Origin: Calliphora vicina
Taxonomy: Eukaryota > Arthropoda > Insecta > Diptera > Calliphoridae
DNA: 64,000 nucleotides
Direction: 5' to 3'
Assembly: GCF_958450345.1 (NCBI RefSeq)
Contig: NC_088780.1
Coordinates: 5,516,501-5,580,500, forward strand
Position numbers and translations under genes: made by a program. The notes below the pieces were generated by a model. It had not been told where the DNA came from. It was given only the letters and a program-made list of their open reading frames with translations, and ran no database searches. Of the stretch, positions 11,385-21,785 are shown in pieces (position 1 is the first letter of the stretch; each line of letters begins with the position of its first letter).

Positions 11385-12380
11385 TCGTATACGTCATATT
11401 TAATTTTAACAATAACAATCATACGCAACTAGTGCAATTATTTTGGTCTAATTGCAATCACAAACAAGTAAGAAAGTATGGTCGGTCAAGCCCGACCATA
11501 TAATACCCTACACTAAGTAAAAGAGCAAAAACATTTTTCTTTTAGAATTTCAATAATTTATATTTTTGAGTGATTTTCGGAAGTGGGTATTATATGGGAG
11601 CTATGACCAATTATGGACCGATCACCATAAAATTACGTCGTGTGATTTATGTCTATATGAAAGTTTACTATGATGAATTTTGTGAGTTTACCAACATTTT
11701 TAAGCGATTTATGCACGTTAAAGTGATTTTCGGAATCGGGTCTATATGGGAGCTATGACTAATTATGGACCAATCGTAACAAAATTTGGTGACATGAATT
11801 TCGTATATATTAAACTTATTCGGAGCGAAATTTGTGTAGATACATATATAACTTAAACATTTATGACCGATAAAGTCCAATTTCGAGAGGACATTTGTAT
11901 GGGGGCTAGGTGAAATAATGAACCGATTTCAGCCAGTTTCAATAGGCTTTGTCCTTGGGCCGAAAAAATTATATGTACCAAATTTTATCGAAATATCTTC
12001 AAAATTGCGATCTGTACTCTGCGCACAAGGTTTACATAGACAGCCAGCCAGACGGACGGACGGACGGGCAACGTTTAATCGACTCAGAAAGTGATTCTAA
12101 GTCGATCGGTATACTTTAAGGTGGGCGTTAGACCAATATTTTTGGGCGTTACAAACATCTGCACAAACGCATTATACCCTCACCACTATGGTGGTGTAGG
12201 GTATAAAAAATGGTAATCTAAATGTAGTTTCTAAACTACAGCACCGATTGAAAATATATTTAGAAGAAAACTGTAAATAATGACCTAGGCTTTCAGAAAC
12301 AGAAACCAGTAGTCAGAATTTGTAAATAAAGCTTGAGCTATATTAAGTATCTTCTAGAAAAATTAACAACACATCCTTTT
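11385..12380 (+). repeat. interspersed repeat family C, copy 3, split by a family B element
   Basis: The left half (11,385-11,464) and right half (12,207-12,380) join to match copy 2: TTGCAATCACAAA on the left continues as AATGGTAATCTAAATG on the right, where copy 2 reads TTGCAATCATAAAAAATGAT. The right half keeps TAGTTTCTAAACTACAGCAC. The insertion therefore went into a run of A residues with no visible duplication. Confidence 0.7.
11465..12206 (-). mobile_element. Helentron-type element, family B copy 1, full length
   Basis: About 742 bp, lying in reverse. Its 5' end (at the right) is a stem-loop, TATACCCTACACCACCATAG then TGGTGAGGGTATA. Its 3' end (at the left) reads, in element sense, a hairpin GGTCGGGCTTGACCGACC then ATACTTTCTTACTTG. 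Internal text includes CGACTTAGAATCACTTTCTG and a GTCCGTCCGTCCGTCTGG run like that of DINE-1. Both ends are fixed by the flanking family C sequence. It inserted between T residues (A on the + strand) with no target duplication, as expected of Helentrons. Non-coding; small ORFs in it are artefacts. Confidence 0.85.
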
Positions 12381-12385
12381 CTTAA

Positions 12386-13814
12386 CCCTAGTTAGATAAG
12401 GTACGTCTGCGAGACGTAGGCCTTTTCAATTTTGTGCTATTACTCTCACATTTGTTAACTTACAACTTTCTCACGCCCAATTATCTCAGGCGTTAGCAGC
12501 AGCTTATTAGTGCTGATTGTTTTGGGGCTGTGAGTTATTTAGTTTTTGAGAAATAAACGAAAATAAACACAACATACGTCTCATAGACTTATTGTTATCT
12601 TTAGTGTAACTTTGTAGCAAAAATAAATTTCTGTTTTATTTTGTTCAAACTAGCTTTAAAAATGGTTTCTAAGCGCGGTTTGACTTACGAAGAATTTGCT
12701 ACTCTTTTGCAAGGCGTTTTGGACGACTCGGATTCACTGGATAATGTGAGCGAATCGAATGATGAATTAATTGAGATGATGTTTAAAGTGACGTAAAAGG
12801 AGAATATACCACCGATTCAGGAAAATCCTTAAGAACCTGATAATTTTACTACTTCTTTCGATATCCGGGTTATTGCGGTATTTTGACCTACTATAAGAAG
12901 TAAAAATAAGAACTGCTGGACTACACCAAAGATTCAAAGCACTGGGCGAATTTCTGTAGTTCGAATGAATGTAGTTCGTACGGAAAGAAAACCAACTCGT
13001 GAATACAAATCACTGTACGACCCAATTTCATGCTACGATATTTTTTATACCGAAATAATTTCGGAAATTGTCCTAGGCCGAAATTTCCATAAATCGTTAA
13101 AAATATATGACAACTTTAACTTTTAAAGACACAAATTCAAAAGAAATTTTTGCTCTAATAGACATACTTACTCCATCAGCAGCATTGAAGGATAATTAAT
13201 TATTTAATGACGAGTTGTTCAACTCTACCTACAGTGGAACACGATTTACAGCAACAGTGAGTCGTATATGGTGACCACAAAAATTTAGTTTGTAAATCTT
13301 GCATATAATGCTTATCGAATTTATTTTTTTTTAGTTTATATAAGTTAATACAGATATTATTATCTAAACAAAGAACAAAGAAAATGCATTCCATTCTGCC
13401 GTGTGTCTAAATATAACTTTTTCAGTATCCTTTTTAATTATGAAAATTTAATAGAATAAATTGTATTTCTAAGGAAATCAATTTAATGAACTTGAGCCTA
13501 AATAATAATTTATAATATTAATCAGAAAAAACGTTCGACATAATTAATTTAGAAAATATTTATTTTAGTTTTTGGAACCGAATTGAAAAAAGTCTTTAAG
13601 TTGTCACATTTTTTTTAAGACTAATTTAATTATATTTTTATTATTTTATGTATAAAGATGCTTTTATTTTAAAATAAATTGAATAAATAAATGATTTCAA
13701 CCAAAGTAGCAATATTATTTGCGGTGATATCCTTTAAAAGGTCTAAACTAGCATGCGTCTTTCAGACGTATCGTTATCTTTTCAGTACAAAAAAATAACG
13801 TTATCTAACTAGGG
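12386..13814 (+). mobile_element. piggyBac element, internally deleted, with TTAA ends
   Basis: TTAA at 12,382-12,385 and again at 13,815-13,818 bracket a 1,429-bp element. The first 14 bases, CCCTAGTTAGATAA, match the reverse complement of the last 14 exactly. Subterminal palindromes follow each end (ACGTCTGCGAGACGT on the left, GCGTCTTTCAGACGT on the right), mirroring the subterminal repeats of the canonical piggyBac. Target site and end sequence together are diagnostic of the superfamily. It carries the transposase remnant described below. It lies close beside family C copy 3. Confidence 0.9.
12662..13308 (+). pseudogene. piggyBac transposase remnant (N- and C-terminal pieces)
   Basis: The start is the ATG at 12,662, giving MVSKRGLTYEEFATLLQGVL and an acidic stretch before a stop at 12,796. 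The same frame continues with KNKNCWTTPK and EYKSLYDPISCYDIFYTEII, equivalent to the KNKHCW and IYDPLLCFKLFFTDEIISEI blocks of piggyBac. After a frameshift comes FKDTNSKEIFALIDIL, equivalent to FRDTNEDEIYAFFGIL. Soon after, the sequence jumps to the end of the protein: GDHKNLVCKSCI then stop at 13,308, matching the cysteine-rich C-terminal domain ending CxxC. Most of the DDD catalytic core is deleted, so it cannot be active. In-frame stops confirm decay. Confidence 0.88.
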
Positions 13815-13818
13815 TTAA

Positions 13819-15855
13819 ATATTAAACAACCTAAAAGTATGTTGTGATTTTTATCATTATGCTGAATAAAAAACCAATTTTTTAAATGTTCTGCTTATTG
13901 TGGTTATTTTCATAAAATTTGATATTTTATTAAAGATTGTAAATAATACAAGAAGTTAACAGGTTGTTAGTTAAAATAAAAGTAAAAAAATAACTTAATA
14001 AAACTCATATGACTACATAAAATGACTTTATACTTACAGTTGTTATATAAATAAGTATTTATAACAGTCTGATGGTATGAGAGCATTTAGTTTGCTTGTT
14101 ACAGTATTTTTTTAACTTGAAAACAAGTAAAATTTGTTATTAATAATGGTGGTAAAGAATATTTGAAAAATGTTTATGTTTTGTTACGGTTATAAACAAG
14201 TGTTAAAAAGTTTAAAAGCCTCTAAGTTTTATTACATACTTATATGAGAGTATATTTAAACACAATAAAGTAAGTAAGTATGTGCGTATAAACAAAAAAA
14301 AACTCATATGAAAATAATGCATACTTTTATGGGTTTTTATATTATTTCGTTTGCATAATTTTAAGCTTGTTTTTAAGAAAACCAACAAGAAAAAAATAAA
14401 CACATTTTTACCAACATTTACACACTCCCACTTGTAGGTTTATGTAGATGAGTGTAATTATTAGGAGGGTCCAAAACAGAGGATGATATTAGCTAAAGTA
14501 TAGTTTCATGAAACAAACTTAACTATTTTTAGTTCCTTGGAAAGGGGGCCTTAATAATGTACATGTGTAAGAAACATTACATTACATCCCCATAAATGAT
14601 GTATGAGTAAAAATATGTGTGCGTCTGATTTTGTAATTTAGTTTCCTTTCTTTTTTCCCCCAAATAAAATACATGCCAATGTCTGAGAACCAGTGCGAGT
14701 TTTTGTAGGCGTCGCTGGTTTCTTTAAATAAAAAACCAAATGAGTAGTAAGAATATGAGAAAAAGTACAACACTATACAGACATCTAATGTAAATGTTTA
14801 GTAGAATGTTTTGAGCTTGTTTGTATTTCAAAGATGTTTTACATGTTACATGATTTATCTTATGGCCAACGGCTACTTGTAAATGTAAATGCACATGTAC
14901 TTATTTAGAATTTTTTCATAACATTCAAATGTATATAAAGTGTGCTGGTTGTGTCTTTTCAAAACAGCTATCTTATTTAAATAGTATTGTGAGAAAGAGT
15001 AATAAACCTGCAGTTTTTCTTTTATTTGTTATTTATGTCTGGTTAGTGGTAGTTTTTATATTTAAATAACTTTTTCATTGCTCTTTGACCTGCCAGTTGA
15101 AGCATTTAGCAAGAAATCTCATAACTTTTTGCTTCCTTCACAATATATTCTTGTTATTCTTTTTTTTTGTTGCATACTTATGTGAGTATCTCATGTATGG
15201 GTTTATTTTGCTGAAAATATTCTGTTTCATACATGCATGTAGGTATGTTTTATTTATTATTGTATTGAGGTTCTAAATTTTTTATGTATTTTATTGGAAT
15301 ATTTATTTCTTCTTTCGTTCTTATTTAGTTTAATGTTTTAACAAACATTTATTACTGTATGCCACGAGACCTGAAGAAAATTGCCAAAATACATACATAT
15401 AACAAAAAAGAAAATAATAATAAAAAAGAGCAAATAGCAGTTATAGCAGAAGTAGAAAAAATTTATAAATGTATGAAAATACATTATTAAAAATGAAGGA
15501 AATTATTATTCCTTTTAACGCCTTCTCTATACATATATATAATCTACACGAACCAAATATGTATGCTTTAAATCTTCATGATATTTTTTTCATTTTATAG
15601 ATTTTTTTTAAGAGAGGGTTGTATAGCAAAGTTAATGGCTACAAAGTTAACAGCAAAATAGGGAAAAAGGAAAAAGTTGATTCTTATTGCAATCAAGTGG
15701 TATTCTTTTAATATTTGTTTTATTCGAAAACAATTGTAGTCAAGTCAAATGATATTTTTATAAAGTTTGTTTTATTCTTATTATGTTATAATTCCCCTCT
15801 AAATTTATTTTTAAAATTAACAAAGAGTCTTAACAAATTGTAATAAGAGATCGCA
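13819..15855. other. AT-rich non-coding stretch
   Basis: No gene seen. Su(Hw)-like words occur at 13,830-13,843 (CCTAAAAGTATGTT) and, in reverse, near 14,329 (TGCATACTTTTATGGG). The ORFs of about 60 residues are AT-rich chance frames. Confidence 0.5.
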
Positions 15856-15859
15856 ATAA

Positions 15860-16085
15860 TTTATCCGAGTTTCCATTACTCTACATTTGAGAAGCTTTTT
15901 CTGAAGTCCGATGTATATTGTTGAAATCAACTTTTCGAAGTGCCCAGACAACTTACACATATGACTGATACAACAACACATCCGCTATATTTCTGCTTCG
16001 GTTTCTATTGAAATTCGGGAAATTCGGCTGACAAATGGCTGACATATAAGCAAAAAACCTCGACTACATCGATTAGTACTCTGTA
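15860..16085 (+). mobile_element. Helentron-type element, family A fragment (old)
   Basis: Decayed middle part of family A. It keeps GTTGAAATCAACTTTTCGAA, AATGGCTGACATATAAG and CCTCGACTACATCGATTAG. Both ends are missing. Confidence 0.55.
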
Positions 16086-16288
16086 ACATTTAAACCGTTA
16101 TTTGATAATTTTTTTTTTGGCGGACAGATATTTTTTTGAATTTTTCTCGAGTTTTAATTTCATTAAAATCGGCTTAGCAGTTATTGAGAAATTTAAAGCT
16201 AAATTTTAACTTTTAATTTTTAATATAAACATTTTTGTTTGCTTTTTGCATCAGCTTTACTTATAAAAAAGTTATAAGCTGATAAAAA

Positions 16289-16733
16289 CAAATAAGAAAG
16301 TATGTGCGGTGAAGCCCGACCATATAATACCCTACACTATCATTTTTTTTCGTGAATGATTTTCGGAAGTGGGACTAATATGGGAGCTATGACTAATTAT
16401 GGACCGATCCTCATGAAATTAGTGATTTTCGGAAGCGGGCCTTATATACGAGATATGACTAATTATGGACCGATCGCTATGAAACCAGGTGACATAAATT
16501 CAGTATATATAAAACTTATTTAGAAATAAATTTGTGTAGATAACGATATATAAATTAACCATTTACGACCGATAAAGTCCAATTTCGGGAGAACACTTGC
16601 ATGGGGGCTAGGTGAAATAATGGGCCGATTTCAGCCAGTTTCGTTAGGCTTCATCCTAGAGCCGAAAAAAATGTATTTGCCATAATTTATCGCAATATCT
16701 TAAAAATTGCGACTTGTACTAAAAGCAGAAAGC
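16289..16733 (-). mobile_element. Helentron-type element, family B copy 2 (5' truncated)
   Basis: The 3' end is at the left: AAATAAGAAAGTATGTGCGG then TGAAGCCCGACCATATAATA, with the hairpin partly decayed. The body keeps TGGGAGCTATGACTAATTAT and CGACCGATAAAGTCCAATTT. It stops after about 445 bp, where sequence related to TIR element F begins. The element-5' part is missing. Confidence 0.75.
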
Positions 16734-16737
16734 AATT

Positions 16738-16870
16738 TGAGATGTAATTTCATTCAAGTGAACAAAGTGTTCAACAATCAGGTCAAAACTGGTCAATAAG
16801 TATATGTGGCCTTAAAGAGGATACTTTGGCCTTTCTCCTGGTAGTAAAATTTGTTTAACTCCTTTTGACC
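16738..16870 (+). mobile_element. fragment related to TIR element F
   Basis: GATGTAATTTCATTCAAGTG then AACAAAGTGTTCAACA resembles the terminal region of the element at 3,601 (GATTTCACGTCAAGTGAAC then TTTCAACAAGATC). Only one end is seen, abutting the truncated family B copy. Confidence 0.4.
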
Positions 16871-16969
16871 GTAAGCACTTCTATTCCACTGAAATTAAAA
16901 TTTGATAAAAATATAGAGAAAATATTTAATAACACAGCAGGTATAAACGGTATAGTGACACATCTTTCC

Positions 16970-17339
16970 AGTAGAGATGAGCAATCCCGTGATTTTTGAA
17001 GAACGTCGTTCTCAGTGAACGTGATTTATAAATCACTGTTCTTTTAAATAGTGTCTCTGATCACGTTTTGTCTATGTTAAGCAAAATAACAATTATGTTA
17101 AGAAGAATATATTATGTATTATTTTCATTCTTAACCCCATTTTCTCAATATCTGGTTATCGTTTTTCGTAACGATAAACCTCCAATTAAAATTTTTTTGT
17201 ATGAGAACTGTCAGTTTAACAGTATGTTGAAAAATATGAAAGAACGACTGTTACTTGATATGTTAGTAACAGTTGTTACCAGTGATTTTTCAATCACAGT
17301 GATTAAATCACAGATATGTAAATATCGCTCATCTCTACT
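16970..17339. mobile_element. 370-bp MITE with AGTAGAGATGAGC ends (hAT-like)
   Basis: AGTAGAGATGAGCAATC at the left and, in reverse complement, AGTAGAGATGAGCGATA at the right. The interior is also partly symmetric (GTGATTTATAAATCACTG on the left, CAATCACAGTGATT on the right). Ends of the CAGTAGAGATG type are common in insect hAT elements, which is an inference from memory. Flanks give TTCC on both sides, so an 8-bp hAT duplication is not confirmed. No coding capacity. Confidence 0.6.
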
Positions 17340-17574
17340 TTCCAGTTCTTGAAGACTATTATCATATCAACATAACAAAATACAAATCATCCAATTATAT
17401 ATAATAATAGCCGAGTAATGATAATTTACTTCTGATAAAATTTACAAAAATCAAATTTTTTATAAAATAACATATAATATTAGACTTCAAAAGCATGCCA
17501 CGCCCACAATTGGCAATATTTTTATCTAACTTTATGGCTACCTTAGTTTCAATATGTTTATTATTGAATGGCAT

Positions 17575-18212
17575 TACAATTTGTGAAATCGGAGTGAAGA
17601 AAAAGTTGGACTTTTGGTAGATAAAATTAAGTTCTGAAAAATAGCACCACCCCCAAAAAAAAAGCCCTCCATGTTTAATGCATTTTGTAGTATATTTTGG
17701 ATTGGTATCGAGTTTTGAGGACTTCTGACGTATGGGCGAGAACCTTTTCCACCAAACATAACAAATTTATTCTCATCTGTCCATAAAATATTCTTCCACT
17801 TTTGGACTGGCCAATTTTGATGTTCCTTTGCGAACTTCATGCTCTTCGCGATATGTCTTGCGTTTAAATGAGGGACCTTTCTTGAACTGCACACTTTTAA
17901 ATTACGTTCTCTGAGACATGTGCGAACTATTTGTACTGTTGCAGTTATATTAAGGTCCTTTAAGAGTTCGGTTGCAGCTTTGAAAGGATCCTTTTTGCTC
18001 TAGCTTATCAGTCTTTTGACGTGAAGCGGTGTCAGGACTCGTTTTTTTCACGTCTTCCAGCATTTTCTTAATAAGTTATTGCTTTGTGAATCATTTTGTT
18101 AGAACACCCAACCCATCGACTAATAAAATTTTTCTCTATAAAATTTTCCATACGATATAAGTTTTTTTATTATTTCGCGGTTCTCCGCACTACAGTGTTT
18201 TCCACGACCCAT
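17575..18212 (-). pseudogene. Tc1-like transposase remnant
   Basis: From an ATG at 18,212 it reads MGRGKHCSAENREIIKKLIS, a typical Tc1 N-terminal helix-turn-helix start, then frames break. Near 17,890-17,700 an open stretch gives AKSMKFAKEHQNWPVQKWKN then ILWTDENKFVMFGGKGSRPY and VRSPQN, the block containing the second catalytic aspartate (WTDE). The reading ends after KHGG-like sequence at about 17,650, before the final DDE region, so about half of the usual 340 residues remain. Several stops and frameshifts show it is dead. A family B element abuts its upstream side. Confidence 0.85.
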
Positions 18213-18387
18213 TTTATTTAAAATATTTGCTTTTCGTTAAACTCTATTATCGAAATAATAAAAATAAAAATCAAGTCTTTTAAACAAATGCTTTTTATTA
18301 CAGCAATTTTGCAAAACTTAACGGTTTTTATAAAAAATGTGTAACTGGTGCTATTTTATTTTTTGACATTTTTGCTCATTTTGCTAT

Positions 18388-18985
18388 TTATACCCTACAC
18401 CACCATAGTGGGGAGGGTATAATGCGTTTGTGCAGATGATTGTAACGACCAAAAATATTAGTCTAACACCCACCTTAAAATATACCGATTGACTTAGAAT
18501 CACTTTCTGAGTCGATTAAACGATGTCCATCTGGCTGGCTGGCTGGGTGTCCATGTAAACCTTGTGCGCAGAGTACAGGTCGCAATTTTGGAGATATTTC
18601 GATCAAATTTGGTACATATTACTTTTTCAGCCCAGGGACCAAGCCTATTGAAACTGAAATCGGTTCATTATTTCACCTAGCCCCCATACAAATGTCCTTC
18701 CGAAATTGGACTTTATCGGTCATAAATGTTTAATTTATATATGTATCTCCACAAATTCCAATTCAAATAAGTTTTATATATACAAAATTCATGTCACCAA
18801 ATTTTGTTACGATCGGTCCATAGTTAGTCATAGCTCCCACATAGAAAAAAAATATATAGACAAAAATCACACGACCTAATTTCATGGTGATCGGTCCATA
18901 ATTGGTCATAGATCCATATAAGGCCCAATTCCGAAAATCACTCAAAAATACAATTATTGAAATTTTAAAAGAAAAATCTGATTTT
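18388..18985 (+). mobile_element. Helentron-type element, family B copy 3 (3' truncated)
   Basis: It starts with the stem-loop TATACCCTACACCACCATAG then TGGGGAGGGTATAATGCG and contains CGACTTAGAATCACTTTCTG and GAAATTGGACTTTATCGGTC. It ends after AATTATTGAAATTTTAAAAG without the terminal hairpin. Orientation is opposite to copies 1 and 2. Confidence 0.8.
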
Positions 18986-20394
18986 CAATACCTAAGTTGA
19001 CTCCGATGAATATTCTAGGTTAATTCCATTAATTCTAAAGTTCACTAATACTGGTTTTTAAATATACCATTCGAGAGTTTTTCATTTCTTAGAAACTAAA
19101 TTATTATTCAAATACTCTTGGAATAACCCCTGGCATTAGCACAGCTATTGGTGCATACTAGAGACATGAAAATGTATAGCGAAAATATTCACATGTATAC
19201 ATATAGTTATGTAGTATATAAATAATATATTAGTATGACTTCAAATGTAAATGACCCCAACATTGAGTTGTTTATGATGTCAAATAAAAAATAATATTAG
19301 TTTCTTTTTGAAGCTGTATCAAAAAATATAAGGTAGTTTTAAGAGGTTTTACGATTTATTTTGACATAATATGTGTTGCTAAAAAATAATAAATTATTTA
19401 AAGAACGCCAGAAAAACTGTTCGAGCAAGTTCAAATATATTTGAATTTTTGGCTGTTTAAAAACGACGCCACCCTAATATTCATACATATGTTCATACAT
19501 TCAACTTTATACGAGTAACACGAGTATTGTTCTTAAGTCGACTATAACATATTCATATTTAACATCATTTTAAATATTCCACACTTGTATGTTAAAACTA
19601 ATTTGCATAAGTTAACCATTTAGTACAAAATGAGGAAAAATACAAAATAAAAAAAAATGCATAAAATACAATATGAAGCATAAGAAAAAACGGGAAAAAA
19701 AATTAAACACTGAATATAACCCAGTATAAGCAACATTTTATATATATTTTTTTTCATATACTCCAACTATTTATTATTTTATTATTGTATGCACAGGAAA
19801 TTTATAAAAAAAAGAGACTAAACGAAAGAAATGAGCAAAAGTTTATTTCTTCAAGTATAATAAATATTAAATATAAAATTGTATTTAAATATTTAAAGAT
19901 ATGTATAAAAGTATAATGAAGTTTTTTTTTTTTAAATCATACATGAATGGTCAGTTTAAAGGAGAATAATGGTTAAGCAGAGAAATTATATAAATTTCGA
20001 AATTGTGATAGAAATATTTTAATATAAATTATTTACAAGATGAAATGAATGAAGGAAAAGTAATTGAAAAAAATATTCTCTGGAGAAATGAAATAGAATT
20101 TTATATCCTCTATCATCACTTTTGGAGTTAATAAAATTGCCATTATTTTTTGGTACTCTTCTAAGACCCCATAAAACATATATGATTATAGGTTGTTGTG
20201 GATTTGTAAGTCTATTTAAGGTGTTTGTGTAAAACACGTTCAGTTCCAAAATACAAAATTCAAATTAATGATAATCATGTGAAACTTTCATTATTGTGCT
20301 AGGCTTTTTGCTATTAAAAATCAGCTAAATCGTTTCAGTAGAAAAAAAGTTATGAACCAAATTGTGGTACAACATTTTAATTTTATTACTCACT
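18986..20394. other. AT-rich non-coding stretch
   Basis: No gene or repeat recognised. Text is AT-rich with short poly-A and poly-T runs. Confidence 0.5.
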
Positions 20395-20560
20395 AGCCTA
20401 CTTTACCCCTTGAAACTTGGTTGACACTGTTTCAAGGTAAATTTTTTATACAGCTTTAGAAAGTAGTTATTTTACCCACTAGAAGTAATCTATTGAAGAG
20501 CCAGTTATCATTTTATGTCTCTTTGTAATCAGATTACTTTTTTTATTTCATTGCAGGGAA
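20395..20560. repeat. interspersed repeat family I, copy 1
   Basis: GTAGTTATTTTACCCACTAG then AAGTAATCTATTGAAGAGCC matches CAGTTATTTAACCCACCAG then AAGTAATCTATTGGAGAG at about 63,892-63,930. The class is unknown; it may be part of a larger decayed element. Confidence 0.45.
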
Positions 20561-20609
20561 TAAACCATTTTACTTATTACACTGTGTGTAATTTTTAAAG
20601 TCATGGAAA

Positions 20610-21202
20610 TATAACCATATAGGGACACCAGTACGTGACAAAATACTCAAAATAATTTTTTTTAAAGCTGCCTAAAAGTATGCTTTAGTTTATAATAATT
20701 TAATAGTTTGTGGCCCAAAGCCCTTAATTCCTTTAGTTTTTTTATTATTAATTTATATTGACCTACCTAAACAGTGTTAAGAATCATTCCTAGCAAGTTC
20801 ATATGTTCCAGAAAGTTGTTTATTGATGTCTTAGGTACATTTTAGTAGTTGACTGTTTCCTTGAATTTTGAACGGTTTGCTACCTATGGACCTGAACAGG
20901 GTAAAAAAGGTATACAAATATAAATTTTTTAAAGTTTTTTGCAATTTTGATCTTGAAGATGAAGTTTGTTTGATTTTATAAGTTCACAATTTTTGTTCTT
21001 TATGACAAGGGCTACAACTTTGGCTCAGAGAGTAAATCAAAATTCCGAACTATTTGCAAGTTATGAGCCTGAGAAAATGATCACTTTTTTGCAAAAATGT
21101 CACCGAGGCCCCAATTCTTGGTGCATGATTTTGGTCAAAACTGGGAGACATGGGTATTTTTGTTGGTCTTTTATCACGTAGTGGTGTCCGTATATGGTTA
21201 TA
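20610..21202. mobile_element. 593-bp TIR element (34-bp ends)
   Basis: The left end TATAACCATATAGGGACACC then AGTACGTGACAAAA matches the reverse complement of the right end at 31 of 34 positions. The first TA may be part of a TA target duplication, which would suggest a Tc1/mariner-type MITE, but this is not settled. The interior is non-coding; ORFs of 71 and 65 residues in it have no recognisable features. It contains a near-consensus Su(Hw)-like word at 20,670. Confidence 0.65.
20670..20684 (+). promoter_or_regulatory. Su(Hw)-like motif (GCCTAAAAGTATGCT)
   Basis: One of the two best-matching members of the dispersed set (the other is at 52,817). Its reverse complement, AGCATACTTTTAGGC, resembles the Drosophila Su(Hw) zinc-finger insulator site (TGCATACTTTTNGGC as I recall it). 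It lies inside the 593-bp TIR element. Confidence 0.3.
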
Positions 21203-21399
21203 GAGTAAATATTGTTGGAAGTATTATCGTTTTATTGTCTCTTATTAGAGCAAGCTGTATTCATTTCGAATGTTTTGGCTATATTTCCTTTTAAGGACTA
21301 GTTACTTTACTAATTACTAGTATTAACTGGCCGAGCCAATTTATATATTACTGGCACTAAAAAGTGACTTTGAAAGTAATATAATTGTTTATGATAATA

Positions 21400-21785
21400 C
21401 ACGCAGTGAAAAAATATAGTTGTGCATGGTTACCATAAATATTGCAACATTTTAACAATATTATGGTCGCTGTAATTAAGTATATGATTGCGGTAACCAT
21501 AACATGTTTCAGTTACCATATACATGATTATAGAAACCATATATATGATTGTAATAATTAAGCTTATATTTGTGGCAATCCTTTTTATGATGTTATACTT
21601 CATAATATTGTGTTATTCTCGGATTATACTTCTCAGAACAACATATTAAGATTAATCATAAACATTTTTGCCATAAACACATATTTATTTACTACAATCA
21701 TATATATGATTGCTGTAATGATGTGAATGGTAAATTAAATATGTTATTTTTACCGCAATCAGTGACTAAGTATAATATTGTATTG
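21400..21785. mobile_element. long-inverted-repeat MITE, family J copy 2
   Basis: The left end CACGCAGTGAAAAAATATAG then TTGTGCATGGTTACC is intact; the right end is lost after TACCGCAATC. The halves are reverse complements (ATTGCGGTAACCATAACATG on the left). Same family as 1,247, 33,466 and 62,474. Confidence 0.75.

Noticed and set aside
11668..11880. 70-residue ORF matching one at 39,215-39,427
   Set aside because: Both lie in family B elements, and the frame is not kept in the copies at 16,289 and 18,388.
17635..18362. AAATAGCACCAC-type inverted pair as terminal repeats of the Tc1 element
   Set aside because: The left member lies within the transposase coding block (WGCF region), so the similarity is probably chance.
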